DNA of 64,000 bases from the NCBI RefSeq assembly GCF_040054535.1, contig NC_090794.1:6673001-6737000 (forward strand), given 5' to 3'. Source of the DNA: Antennarius striatus (Eukaryota > Chordata > Actinopteri > Lophiiformes > Antennariidae). A program made the translations under genes and the position numbers. The notes below the pieces were generated by a model, which did not search any database, was not told the DNA's origin, and saw only the letters and a list, made by a program, of their open reading frames with translations. Below are positions 11,801-20,547 of this stretch, one piece after another (position 1 is the first letter of the stretch; each line of letters opens with the position of its first letter).

Positions 11801-14695
11801 TTCTGCATCTCCTATCAACATCTTGATGAATGCAATAAATCATTCTTTGTTCTTTTTTTAGCATTTTGACGTATTGATTCAATTTATGTGAAAAAAATCA
11901 TTAGTTAGTTATGAGACCTGGTTAGTTTTCCTAGTTAAGGACTGTGCAAGGCCGCAAGAAAGTGTTTTTTAGACGGCTGAGTTCCATCACACTTCCTGCA
12001 CGTCTCTATAGAACGGCGTTAGAAATGGACAGGCTAATCCTGAACTGAAATGACCCACAATGCATCTTTGAAACTAACTAGAGAAGCGTTCAACGCTAGT
12101 TTCCAGTTTTCACCGTCATTTAAAACGTCGTTAACTTTAAAATTATCTTCCGGTCTTAGAGTTTGCCTCGCATCATGGTGCAGTCGGCCAGTGTGGAAGA
12201 GGGGATGAGCAAACAGCAGCAGCCGGTAGGTTCTGCAACCACAGATGGTGATACAAATATAAATGTACTGGGAAGTTTGATGGATGGTGCGTTTTCTATT
12301 ATGTAAGTGAGCGTGTGTGTGATGTAAAAAGGATGGTGCTAAAATATTTAAAAATAATAATATAAAAGCCGTAGGATTATTACACCACAATTACACTGCT
12401 TTAATCTGTTTTTAATTGAAATATTATGTCTAGACAAGTTTCCAGTTTCATGGAAGGGGGGGGGGTGGTATAATTAGTGGGTGGATGGGGGGGCTGCTCA
12501 GGCAGTTTTGCACTTTCGTGTTTCTGTACATCTTTTCTCGTGTTCATGTTTTTCCTGTGATGTGAGAACTGGGAGGACACACTTAGAGCAACCACAAAGT
12601 GCTTTAATTAGATTTCGCTTCACATTCTGCTGTAGAGCTCTCTTTAAAGTTTCCCCAATCAGTATTTCTGTCAGTAACAATTAATGAAATCATGGCATGT
12701 GATATGAAAGAGGCTTCTAGAAGTCATCCCTCAAAAAATATCTCCCAACTTTGGTGAGAAGCTTTCAGCATCTAATTGGTTTAGCTTCACTTCCAACAAT
12801 ACAACTATGTTGGTTTCTGTCTCAATGGTGAGGTTTCCAGCAGCAGGAAGCAGCGTCTTTCAGCAACTGAGCTCTGATGAACCAACAGCTTTACAGACAG
12901 CAGGTAACAACTAGCTTATTGGCCAGTTGTTACCTGCTGACAGTGAACGGTGTCACGAATTTCTCTCAAATTAATGTCAGCATTAGCGGGAACAAAAAGT
13001 TCAGATCTTCATTGCCATGTTTTCCATTTTAGGTTCCGATTGAAGCAATCCTTCCTCCTGACCCCCAGAGGGAGAGCCCCAGATCTGTGCCCATCCCACC
13101 CCCAATCATCCCAGAAACAGAGGAATCTACCTCCAGCCCAGTCAGTGAAGTGTCAAGCGGATACATCTCTACTAGCTTATCTACAGCAACGCTGTCAGAC
13201 GTGTACACTCTGAGCTGGGACCTGCCTCCTTCGTCTGGCAGCAGAGCGGATGGCTTTCAAACGGTGCCTGATGAAGAAGAAGAGAACAACAACTTGAATG
13301 ATCCTGAATCTTTTCCTGTGGACCAATCAGAACCTGGGGAGGAATTGCTGGTTCTGGAGGATCAGATAGTTGAAGAGCAGACTGACTTACCACCGTATAA
13401 ACCAGATAACACCCCAACAGACCCAAACCTGAGTCATCAAGAACCAAAACCAGGAGAGACTGACTCAGTCGCTCCACCAGATGAAGCATCACAGGACAAA
13501 CGGGAACTAAACACAACCAATCCTGCTGGAACAGAACTGGACAATTTAGAGCCTCTTGAAGATCCATTGTTAGTAGAACAGAATGGAACCAGTCAGACAG
13601 AAGTTTCACCAGCAGACCAGCCCAAAGCAGAAACACCTCTGAAAGAACTGGAGCTACATGCCACAGAGAAGGCAGAAGCTGACCCGTCATTCTACGACAA
13701 CACACCGCCGCAGGCAGAAGAAGGTTCATCTGAAACTGTCCCTAAACCACAGGAGCCACAAGAGCCAAGGAAAGACCAGACAAGTTTCAGCAATGCCCAA
13801 GATCCGGCTTCAGTCCTGATCCCAGTTGTGTCAGAAGTCTCAGTTCCAAAGCCCACTTCATCTGGAGATGTGCTTCTTTCAGCTTCATTTGAGCAACAAC
13901 CTGCTGAGGTCTCAAACTCAAATGACTCCCTGATCCCAACTTCGTCTTCCACCACCAAAGTTCAAGCTTCTGTCAGTACATCTGCAGAGGCCGATGAAGA
14001 TCCAGATCCTTCTCCGGTCGGTGTTCAGGCTTCCAAACCTGATGCCTCATTGGCGAGTCCCTTCAAGATCCAGAAAGTAAAGTCTTCAGACCTCAAGTCC
14101 TTTCAGCGTATTCTGGGTAAAGAGGACAGTCCTTCACAGGTGGACTCTCTGTCCACGGAAAGCCTGGAGATTATTTCTGACACTGAGGAAGGGGAAGGAA
14201 CTACTACCGCCGTCCTTCCTGACTGGTTGATAGTAGGACAGTTTGTGACTGTGGGGTCTAATAAGAGCGGTACCGTGCAGTATGTTGGACCCACAGATTT
14301 TGCAGAGGGTACATGGGTCGGAGTTGAACTGGAGGTACCAGCAGGTGAGTAGAACGAAACCCGGTCCTGTTTCTGCTATAAGCACATGACCTCAACAAGT
14401 TTTTCATCCTGTTCAGTTCATTCCATCACCAAACTTTTCCACCTTTTCAGGGAAGAATGACGGCTCAGTGGGGGGTAAACACTACTTCCATTGCAATCCT
14501 GGTTACGGTGTCCTGGTGAAACCGGACAGGGTGAGTCGGGGCGGCACCAAGCGCCGTCGCCAACAGCAAAAGCGCCGCAGTGCCAACCTGTCTGGATCCA
14601 GCCCGAACCTGGCAGCCCTGACCGCTCTGGCCAAAGGCGACTCTGGCGGGGCTTCAGTTGGGAGCGGCGAAAACAGAAAGTCGTGGAACACTTAA
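283..14695 (+). CDS. kif13b: kinesin family member 13B, partial (5' end missing), 25 exons
   Basis: Kinesin-3 microtubule motor that carries cargo toward plus ends; the mammalian homologue (GAKIN) binds DLG1 and moves vesicles and ciliary cargo. Exons: 283-369, 536-726, 1112-1343, 1417-1579, 2231-2377, 2588-2737, 2873-3001, 3796-3969, 4127-4284, 4450-4582, 4682-4828, 4969-4998, 5140-5239, 5613-5739, 5996-6051, 6133-6251, 6347-6523, 6631-6723, 7358-7510, 8187-8264, 8476-8532, 9179-9272, 9542-9660, 13033-14344, 14451-14695. All junctions are AG/GT and all phases agree: 4,470 nt in frame, giving 1,489 residues plus stop. Order of parts: C-terminal half of FHA, coiled coil, KIF1B-type and DUF3694-type stalk, long disordered tail, CAP-Gly. 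The CAP-Gly end separates KIF13B from KIF13A, which lacks it. Whether this is the a or b teleost paralogue cannot be told. Only the 5' truncation by the window edge is missing; no frameshift was seen. Confidence 0.96.
370..535 (+). repeat. (CA)n microsatellite forming a kif13b 3' splice site
   Basis: The intron between the FHA exons ends in about 16 CA units (about 504-535). The last CAG is the acceptor of the exon that starts at 536. The usual pyrimidine tract is absent next to the AG. Confidence 0.85.
1112..1579 (+). CDS. kif13b: kif13b coiled-coil exons
   Basis: Exons 1112-1343 and 1417-1579. The first encodes a highly charged heptad-like helix (QTLERQHEEEKRCALERQRL and onward), then a proline/serine segment. 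The second encodes a further helix with LKEQIVRANLLAQEAGFIAE, followed by the conserved TEYLVTLQIP block. These match the neck/stalk coiled coil that helps kinesin-3 motors dimerise. The arginine at the junction is split AG|G. Confidence 0.94.
2231..2737 (+). CDS. kif13b: kif13b KIF1B-type stalk exons
   Basis: Exons 2231-2377 and 2588-2737. They encode the highly conserved blocks EPAIQVRRKGKGKQIW, RLVDMRELYQEW, YFKRADPFFDEQENHSLIGV and LQYAVPIINQKGE. These correspond to the kinesin-associated (KIF1B-like) region and the start of the stalk module that in mammals binds the guanylate-kinase domain of DLG proteins. A run of 13 C at 2212-2224 lies just before the first acceptor. Confidence 0.94.
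2809..2869 (+). repeat. (TG)n microsatellite at a kif13b acceptor
   Basis: A perfect tract of about 30 TG units ends three bases before the first base of the exon at 2873; the acceptor reads tgtgtcag. Length changes here alter the sequence where U2AF would bind. Confidence 0.9.
2873..6723 (+). CDS. kif13b: kif13b stalk exons (DUF3694-type region), 14 exons
   Basis: Fourteen short exons from 2873-3001 to 6631-6723. Blocks conserved with mammalian KIF13B include VKILQASGLPRHLSNFVFC, GHKQANHRRNLALWDLG, IQAKTRSLRERW, GGIFQLRQGQSRRVRMEV, QRQEYLDQQLQK, LTEERNAVLVPSAGSGIPGA, VPGMETHVPVLFLDLS, MQLVLRKRICVSV and QSLLKRMSQRSTIPGCGVTF. The smallest exon (4969-4998, 30 nt) encodes GGDEEMDSYH. The region is C2-like/DUF3694 in kinesin-3 proteins and serves cargo binding and autoinhibition. 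A fairly divergent exon, 6133-6251, holds a Gly/Leu/Glu-rich acidic linker. Confidence 0.94.
3002..3795 (+). other. kif13b: kif13b intron
   Basis: About 790 bp of unique-looking intron. It ends in a (CT)n-rich pyrimidine tract (about 3779-3794) before the exon at 3796. No other feature is seen. Confidence 0.75.
5744..5763 (+). repeat. (TG)n directly after a kif13b donor
   Basis: Ten TG units continue straight from the 5' splice site gtgag of the exon ending at 5739. UG-rich sequence just after a donor is a known binding context for CELF/TDP-43-type splicing factors. Any role here is inference. Confidence 0.8.
6724..7357 (+). other. kif13b: kif13b intron
   Basis: About 630 bp of AT-rich intron, ending in a good pyrimidine tract (tcccccttctcctgcag). 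Nothing else was recognised. Confidence 0.7.
7358..9660 (+). CDS. kif13b: kif13b tail exons
   Basis: Exons 7358-7510, 8187-8264, 8476-8532, 9179-9272 and 9542-9660. The first encodes the conserved SADSEAAIEKYLRSVLAVEN and LTLDRLRQ blocks, and the second EVAVKEQLALKGK. Later exons encode serine-rich tail segments that vary between species, then YLPSVKAVPKLLKSLLPGG, which matches a conserved basic/hydrophobic patch of the KIF13B tail. Short motifs and conserved phases, rather than domains, define the middle three exons, so these are the least certain boundaries of the gene. Confidence 0.88.
7511..8186 (+). other. kif13b: kif13b intron
   Basis: About 675 bp of AT-rich intron without a recognised repeat or exon. 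Confidence 0.7.
8362..8452 (+). repeat. minisatellite, about 19-bp unit, in a kif13b intron
   Basis: Four to five tandem copies of a unit close to ctgtctcactgctgttgac. The first copies are nearly identical and the last has drifted. The array lies between the exons ending at 8264 and starting at 8476. Confidence 0.8.
8561..8612 (+). repeat. (ATATC)n pentanucleotide microsatellite
   Basis: About ten copies of atatc/catat units with one slip, just after the kif13b exon that ends at 8532. Confidence 0.85.
8672..8775 (+). mobile_element. SINE-like fragment (teleost tRNA-SINE body)
   Basis: Contains cactgccgaggtgcccttta and gcaaggcacc, a phrase shared with the copy about 250 bp downstream and recognised from common teleost tRNA-derived SINEs. 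It is a degraded fragment without clear ends. Confidence 0.5.
8779..8818 (+). repeat. (TG)n microsatellite
   Basis: Interrupted TG tract of about 40 bp in a kif13b intron, between two SINE-like fragments. Confidence 0.85.
8895..9080 (+). mobile_element. degenerate tRNA-derived SINE in a kif13b intron
   Basis: Begins with a tRNA-like segment (ctagtaactggagagctgcc, then ggttcacctcg in the B-box position), then gggcactgcccttgagccag. It ends in gaatttccccatctgtgga and attaatag, like the 3' tails of teleost SINE/LINE pairs. It ends about 100 bp before the exon at 9179. The copy is mutated and its target duplication was not identified. Confidence 0.55.
9661..13032 (+). other. kif13b: largest kif13b intron in the window (3.4 kb)
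   Basis: Lies between the exons ending at 9660 and starting at 13033, both phase 0, so the reading frame joins directly. It holds an inverted dispersed repeat at about 10,590-10,735 and a G-run near 12,457-12,490. No coding exon with homology was recognised in it, although human KIF13B has extra tail sequence at about this point. Confidence 0.75.
10590..10735 (-). repeat. dispersed repeat, copy 1 (opposite strand to copy at 50.6-51.0 kb)
   Basis: Read on the - strand it gives accaaggcagtcagaga, then tttggtggactaac, acggacgga, acaattacaatacatca and ctttgaagcgggatgt. These blocks occur in the same order on the + strand at about 50,589-50,978. The shared order over more than 100 bp shows one repeat family; the family name is not known to me. 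Confidence 0.75.
13033..14344 (+). CDS. kif13b: kif13b large acidic disordered-tail exon and CAP-Gly start
   Basis: One 1,312-nt exon coding about 437 residues. It starts with a Pro-rich segment (IPPPIIPETEE), then SPVSEVSSGYISTSLSTAT, which matches the human tail. About 270 residues of Glu/Pro/Ser/Thr/Asp/Gln-rich low-complexity sequence follow. The exon ends with the conserved SPFKIQKVKSSDLKSFQRIL block and the first half of the CAP-Gly domain (IVGQFVTVGSNKSGTVQYVG, FAEGTWVGVELE). The final glycine codon is split G|GG with the next exon. Compared with my recollection of human KIF13B the variable part is clearly longer here. Confidence 0.95.
14451..14695 (+). CDS. kif13b: kif13b last exon: CAP-Gly end and basic C-terminus
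   Basis: Encodes the CAP-Gly signature GKNDGSVGGKHYF (its first glycine is split by the intron) and CNPGYGVLVKPDRV. This motif binds EEY/F-type C-termini of tubulin and EB proteins and separates KIF13B from KIF13A. A basic run (GGTKRRRQQQKRR) and a serine-rich end follow (SGSSPNLAALTALAKGD to ENRKSWNT). The terminal ENRKSW block matches the C-terminus of mammalian KIF13B, which confirms that the TAA at 14693-14695 is the true stop. Confidence 0.96.
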
Positions 14696-15404
14696 ATTGC
14701 TCCTTAACGGCGTGTTGCTGGTTTTAGCAGTCAACAGTAAGAGATAGTATTTTATTTGTGCAGATCTACTTCAGATGTCACTATCTGGACCTTTCACTGT
14801 AAGCTTGAGTAGACGAGTCGATTCATCAAATTATCTCACCTATCAGGTGGACATCATGTTCAAGGACTGCATCTCTACCGAATGTACTTTAATAGTCGAA
14901 CACCACACTCAGAATATTCAATGCTATATCTAACAATGTGAATGGCTTTATGGTATTTACATGAAAATAACAAATTTGATTTTAAATCAAAACATTTCCT
15001 TGTGCTAATTTCTACTGTTTAAAAGATGCAATCCAGCAACATGCTGAGAAAGACTTCACGTAACATCGTTTGTTTGTAGTCAGCAGTATTGTTTTGTTGG
15101 ATGCAGATAATTTTTTATTCTTGACATGAAATATTGTGACTTCTACTCAGCAGATGTGCCTTACTAATATACCACCAGATTCTGTGCTGCTGGCAGGTTG
15201 AAAGCTGTTTCACGGGAGCTTTATTTGAGCTCTTAAATGTTTCTTCCTGCTGTTGTAGACATAAAAAATTTGCACTTCCTTTTCTGGCAAACTTTTTTTT
15301 TTTAATCAGCTTTGTGCCCAAGCAAGTGTGTCAAGATTGGAAATTATTTTTTTGCTGTTTGTAAGTTTTTGTATTTTTCCTCATTTGTACATTTTGAAAT
15401 GTAC

Positions 15405-15427
15405 TGTGTGTGTGTGTGTGTGTGTGT
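15405..15427 (+). repeat. (TG)n microsatellite in the kif13b 3'UTR
   Basis: About 11 perfect TG units in the 3' untranslated sequence, about 110 bp before the poly(A) signal. Confidence 0.85.
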
Positions 15428-15536
15428 AAATCAGTTGGTGTTGTGTGTAATAAGGATATTTAAAGGATTGTAACTGTATGATTTTATACATGCGCATTGA
15501 CATCGATCTTTTGACTGCCTGACTTATTTATTTTGA

Positions 15537-15542
15537 AATAAA
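15537..15542 (+). terminator. poly(A) signal of kif13b
   Basis: Canonical AATAAA about 840 nt after the kif13b stop. A second AATAAA lies about 40 bp downstream. Cleavage would be expected 10-30 nt after either. Confidence 0.6.
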
Positions 15543-15672
15543 ACATTAAGAATGAATTACAAAATCCACTTTTATATTAAATAAATTGCATCCTGTGGTC
15601 AACATTTGTGTCATAAATTAATTTTTATATAGGACAATATAGTAAAGCCAGAGATCGTCTCATTGATATAGC

Positions 15673-15678
15673 TTTATT
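15673..15678 (-). terminator. candidate distal poly(A) signal of hmbox1
   Basis: TTTATT on the + strand, so AATAAA on the - strand. It lies about 130 bp from the kif13b signal that points the other way. Confidence 0.4.
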
Positions 15679-16634
15679 CTCTTGTACATTATATATATCA
15701 TACTAAAATAAACACAAGTTAAAAAATGAACAAAGAAACTGTACAAAAAATGTATATATACTACATCTTAATTACAGAACAGTCTACTGTCCAAAAAAGG
15801 CACTAAATTCTGAAATGGGTAATACAGTAATTCAAACAGAACTATATTGGAGATTGACACAACAGCATTTAGTCCTCTTTTCTGAGCTCTACTGGGACGA
15901 AGTGGGTGGTGTGTTTTTTTCACTGGGACACAGAAGGACATGTTGACCCTGACACCACGAGAGGACACCCCTTTTGAGTAAGAATTACCACTGCAGCACA
16001 CGACAATGGGTGGGGAGACCCTTTTCAGGTTTCAATCGGTTATTCAGACGACAATTTCCAGTGTTCTCTTGGAAAATCACAGGCTCTTTAGTTCACCTGA
16101 GGGTTTTGTCATCCCAAAAAACAAACAAAACAAAAAACCCTTCTGTCAAGCTGGAACGCACATTAAATACTGCTGGATTAAAACTTGCACTTACATGTTG
16201 GGCAATGGCATCTCAAGACACCTCCTTTGAAAGTGTCTTATAGTGAGAGAATAATCTTTAAGTGCACTCATAGTTTCCTTCCTTCCCTCTGCAATTTCTT
16301 CACCACATTAAAAAGACATTAATCTTTGTAAGGGGGGATAACATCACACCGAACTCCACAGAAGAACGTACTGAAAAATGCCAAAAAGAAGGAGGGAGGG
16401 GGATTGTTTCTCCATATAAAAATAGTTTTCTCGACACACACTCTGTGCTTGGCAACTGAGCAGTATGTGAATTCTAATCATGTTTAAAGGTCCAGCAGTG
16501 TAGGTCTCTATAATTAAAAACTTGTTTGAGGCGTTTGTTTACAGTTCCACATATGGAACACATTTCTTGTGCATTACTACAGTCTATTGTTTTTCTGCTC
16601 ACTCCAATAGTATGGATCTTGGTGTTATAGTTTC

Positions 16635-17169
16635 CAGTGGTGGGCCGTCCGGGCCAGCAAGGCCTTTTCTGCTGGCAGTTTCAGAAAAGAGATCAAAACA
16701 GAAATCAAAAAAGGCGCTTTTTGTCGCTGTAATGGTGGATGAGACAACAGACGTGGGCAACGCCGCACAGCTCGCTCTTGTCTTACGCCACGTAAACCAA
16801 ATCAGGTGTCAAGGAGCGTTTTGTCAAATATGAGGATGTATCTAGGGGCCGGCGGGCTGATGACAATACTGCTCTTATTTGTTCTTTTCTTGAGGATTAA
16901 AGAAACGTCATCTGGACAGGGTTATGGCGCTGTGTTTATGATGGCGCAGCGGTGAGTTGTTCTGTAAAGGTGTGGCCGCGGGTTCTTCTGTGCGAGTGAC
17001 GCCTCTTCAGAAGTGATGGCTTTTGTCCTATTTGAGGGATGTTATAAACGCCTCAGTCCTGAACCCACATTGGTGGGAGCCACTTACAATATTATGGGAT
17101 GTATTTATGCAATTTTGACTAATAGAACATCACTGAAGACCTAGGTGTAAAATGCACGGCCCGCCACTG
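16635..17169 (+). mobile_element. non-autonomous hAT DNA transposon, 535 bp
   Basis: The ends are inverted: cagtggtgggccgt at the left and the complement of cagtggcgggccgt at the right (one mismatch in 14). Both sides carry the 8-bp direct repeat atagtttc (16627-16634 and 17170-17177). An 8-bp target duplication with CAGTGG-type ends is diagnostic of the hAT superfamily. Inside is the remnant of a transposase frame, including VMVDETTDVGNAAQLALVLR, then out-of-frame pieces such as ERFVKYEDVS and GQGYG. These are typical of the catalytic-domain start in hAT transposases of the ZMYM/TTF type. The remnant is broken by frameshifts and stops and by loss of most of the gene, so it cannot move itself. 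Confidence 0.9.
16675..16980 (+). pseudogene. hAT transposase fragment (decayed)
   Basis: Reading frames inside the hAT element give SEKRSKQKSKKALFVAVMVD, then ETTDVGNAAQLALVLRHVNQ. After a frame change come ERFVKYEDVSRG and a frame with SFLED-like residues, then SGQGYGAVFM. DETTDV is the hallmark of the first catalytic aspartate block. The C-terminal hATC dimerisation region and the zinc-finger N-terminus are both absent. Confidence 0.75.
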
Positions 17170-17177
17170 ATAGTTTC

Positions 17178-19810
17178 GTATAAACCTAAATGGAGTCGCT
17201 GCGTGGTCATAAATAACATGATAGTCATCACACCACATTGAACTATTTCTCTGAGACTTGTTTGTGGAGTTTGGTTTGGCGTTATTTTACTACTTTAACA
17301 TTGTATGGTGTGTGAGAGAAGCAGTTGTATATCTTCACCACACCAACCCTGTTAGAATATAAAAAAATCTGCCATTTTAGAAATGGCTAAGGGGAAGGAA
17401 GGCTACCTTTCAGGTCAATAGAGACAGAGATTACAGTAATTTTAAATAAGGTGCATCATCATTAAGCTTTCACAAATTAGCTTACTGCCCGAGGTACAAA
17501 CAGGGGGAGACTGTTGTTCATTCAAACAAGGGGTGACACAAAGAAAAGAAAGCTTAAATGAAGTCAGAACAATCAAAAGCATGATTAATTTAACAATAAA
17601 AGCATGTTTCAGGTCAAACATGTCAGTCATTTTGTACATTGCCATAAAAATGAGTATAAATACATCTTGGTTTTTGTTTTTTTTAAATCTTTAAACCCTT
17701 TCTTTTTCTAGGTCCCAGTACTGAGTCACTGTATTTGCAGCTTCGTGCACACAGAAGCAATAGATTTAATAGAGCTTTACTAGAACAGAGCCCAGGGCAG
17801 GGAGATTTTCTGACAACAGGAACCCAATACCAGATTATCAGATTAATCATCACTGTCTACATCAATTAAAACTGAGGAATTATGTTAGATTTCTGTCCCA
17901 GTGGTTCTGGTTACCTGCTCTTCAGAATATTTCCCCAGTTTTCCGAAACCATCAGGAAGGCAGAGGTTCGACATTTGTGAAAATACTGTATGCTCACAGG
18001 CGTTCTGATCACATTTAATCTGCGTTTCCAGTACAGGAATTTCCCTCAGTGACTTGGGTGTCAATCCACTGCTAAGGAGGGCCGTGTCATTTAGGGCGGG
18101 GCTTGCAGAACTGAACATTTCTAATTGGTCAACTAATTGCTACATTTTTTTTTTTTCATTCTGTCATGTCTATCCACCAAATTCAGTAGAAAGCTAAGGC
18201 AAGGAAACTGTTAGCTTAGCATTGCCTAAGAACATTTTTACAGCACCTTAACTGAATTTTACTTTAAATCCACAGAAGAAAACTTTACGGTAAAGATGCA
18301 AGTTCGTGGTTTCACACATGGCGATAGGTGTTAATGTGCTGCACGCCGAAAGTTATAGAAAGTTAGTTTTGTTTATACAAAGACTGAAGATTGGGAAGAC
18401 AACAGCCTGACTGTTAAAATGACAAAAATATCTGCTATCTGCACTTCAACAGCTCACAAATGAACAAACATGTGCTGCCCTGAAAATAGAGCACAGTCAA
18501 TTTGATTTGAACTTTCTTTTTTTAAAATGTATTAATAAAAACTAGACATTATATTAATCAATAAACTTTTGAGGTGTATGCTAGCAGGTTTTATGCAATG
18601 AATACGACCATGCTATGCTAACAGTCTCTAGACTGAAACTCTGAGCAGACATAAAATAAGATTTTTTTTCAAACAACCCAAACTATTATTATTTTAACTT
18701 CCTCAGGATTTTAAGACATCGGTCTAAGACGGATTAGCAGACACATCATTTTGCCTCTTGCTTGTGACATCATGGAGTTGATCATATAAAGATGGTTTTG
18801 GAAAACTTCCACCCTGGGCAAAAAAAAAAAAAAAAATTTCTAAAATGACCACTTTAAATGTCCTTTTCCCTCCAAAGTGGTGCTTCTACTGTTGAGGCTA
18901 TATGGAAGAAATAAAATGAAAATGGCCCCAGACGTTCCGACACGCCAAACCATTTCCATAATAGACTTCATCTAATTTGTGACCATTGGTATTAAAAAAT
19001 CCTTTCAAAGCACATTCTTTAGGCTATTGCGAAGAGGCAGATCAAATAGTAAACAGCAGCTGAGGGGTATTTTTCTCATTATATATCTGGCTGCTAACAC
19101 CCATCATTACTGACACAGGCTTGCTTTAGTGTCACGCCAACAAATGACGCAAGTCTGGCTCACAACACCCTACGTACGCCAAAGGAGTTAGTAGAAATGA
19201 CTTTGGATGAACACAAACACTGCATTGAGATTAGTGTAAGCTTAGCTTCTGATAACTTTTTGCACCAAACAGCTTTTCCTTTGGCATCGATGACGTTTAA
19301 AACAAAGCACGACTGCCCTCTTTAGCTTAAGGTTAGCTCGATTACCGTATCAAACCTAAACCGATTCTCTCAGAGCCTCGAGTACTTAACGATAGTGGCA
19401 CTGGAAAGCTAAATACCAAAGCAAAATAATTGTATATGAAGTCAACATTTGGGGCTAAAATCACTGCTGCTGTTGGATTTAATTCTGGTGTTTCTACTAA
19501 AAAGTTGTGTTCATCCTTGTTGTCAGACCTGCTGTGTACTAGAGGAACTAAAGGTGTAGTTCAGTCCTGTGTCAAGTTAAGGCTGACTTTTTTTTGAGGT
19601 TTTCATCCAACAGCAGGTCTACTGAGGAAAACAAAAAGGCGCTCCACTGAGGAATGATAACTACAGACAGTGACTGGACTGCTCCATCTGCGGACTTAAT
19701 CCATTCCTCGCCATCTTGATGCCAGAGAGGAAGAGAATCCATCTTCCCGCAGATAATGGCTGAGGTTGCTCTTCTGATGGATCGCACAATGGAGAGTTTT
19801 AATTCTGAAG
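17178..19810. other. AT-rich stretch between hAT element and GTAG repeat
   Basis: Either hmbox1 3'UTR or intergenic sequence. It has homopolymer runs (A at about 18,821-18,836) but no exon or recognised repeat. Confidence 0.5.
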
Positions 19811-19811
19811 A

Positions 19812-19850
19812 GTATGTAGGTAGGTATGTAGGTATGTAGGTAGGTAGGTG
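19812..19850 (+). repeat. (GTAG)n/(GTAT)n tetranucleotide microsatellite
   Basis: About ten units alternating between gtag and gtat in the putative hmbox1 3'UTR. Confidence 0.85.
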
Positions 19851-20307
19851 TGACTGAGAACCATAAGAACCATATATTATATATACAGTACAAGTTATTT
19901 TTCTGAGGTTGACACTGAGGTGAGATAGACTGAGGATTGGCTCAGACATCCAGGCTGGAGAAGGAAGGATAGGGGGAGTCGGGATGAGGAAAGAGAAGAG
20001 GTATTGTGTGAGGAGGGACTGTTTGGAGAAAACAAAGGAGTTCCCAGGTGAGGACCACCCTTTAAAAGATGAACGGACCCCTTTTCTTCTTTCCGTGCAA
20101 CATTTTTAAGAAGATCAGTGGATGTACAGTGACTCAATTCCACCGCATCTGTCAATATATTGTATAGAAAGGGGTAGGGGGTGGGGGTAATTGCTGTTTA
20201 CATGGACCCGGTGGAAGAAGGGAAGCTGAGAAAGAAGGAACGGCTGGCAGGGAGGTCGACTCAGGAACAGATTCAGGAGGTTTACTAAGTAAAATTATTT
20301 TGGTCTC

Positions 20308-20313
20308 TTTATT
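20308..20313 (-). terminator. candidate proximal poly(A) signal of hmbox1
   Basis: AATAAA on the - strand about 90 nt after the hmbox1 stop codon. Use of this site would give a very short 3'UTR. Confidence 0.45.
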
Positions 20314-20403
20314 CTTCGCACCTCGTTTCCCACCTTTTTCACTTCACCTTCCCTTTCTCCTCGACTCTGGTTTGCTTCCCCCCCATTCCAGTTTCCGGGC
20401 AGT

Positions 20404-20547
20404 TCATTCATCCTCCAGGGACTCCGTCTTGATGTCATTGGGGACCCCTCCAGTTCTGGACAGGGCCAAGATGGTGTGATTGACGGCAGCCATCTCCACC
20501 GCTAAAGAGATGGGGTCCTGGTGCTCGCTGTGTGCTGCGCTGTCATC
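20404..20547 (-). CDS. hmbox1: hmbox1 last coding exon
   Basis: Encodes DDSAAHSEHQDPISLAVEMA, then AVNHTILALSRTGGVPNDIK and the acidic end TESLEDE with stop TGA. The HQDPISLAVEMAAVNHTILAL block is almost identical to the vertebrate C-terminus. IKTESLEDE contains an IKTE motif that fits the sumoylation consensus. Confidence 0.95.
   Translation of the reverse strand, partial: DDSAAHSEHQDPISLAVEMAAVNHTILALSRTGGVPNDIKTESLEDE

Larger units (their letters stand above)
14696..15560 (+). other. kif13b: kif13b 3' untranslated region
   Basis: AT-rich sequence after the stop with no recognised ORF. It includes a (TG)n tract at 15405-15427 and ends near an AATAAA at 15537-15542. The end is inferred from that signal. 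Confidence 0.65.
15650..20403 (-). other. hmbox1: hmbox1 3' untranslated region (extent uncertain)
   Basis: The 4.75 kb between the hmbox1 stop and the end of kif13b holds no recognised gene. Two - strand AATAAA signals bracket the options: a near one at 20308-20313 (about 90 nt after the stop) and a far one at 15673-15678. If the far one is used, the transcript carries a 4.7-kb 3'UTR that includes the hAT insertion at 16.6-17.2 kb. If only the near one is used, this stretch is intergenic. Confidence 0.4.

Noticed and set aside
13181..13729. 182-codon - strand open frame
   Set aside because: It lies opposite the well-supported kif13b tail exon and is a shadow of its codon composition.
16522..16833. 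Intact transposase gene
   Set aside because: The frame starts outside the element, covers only a small part of a hAT transposase and breaks soon after. It is a remnant.
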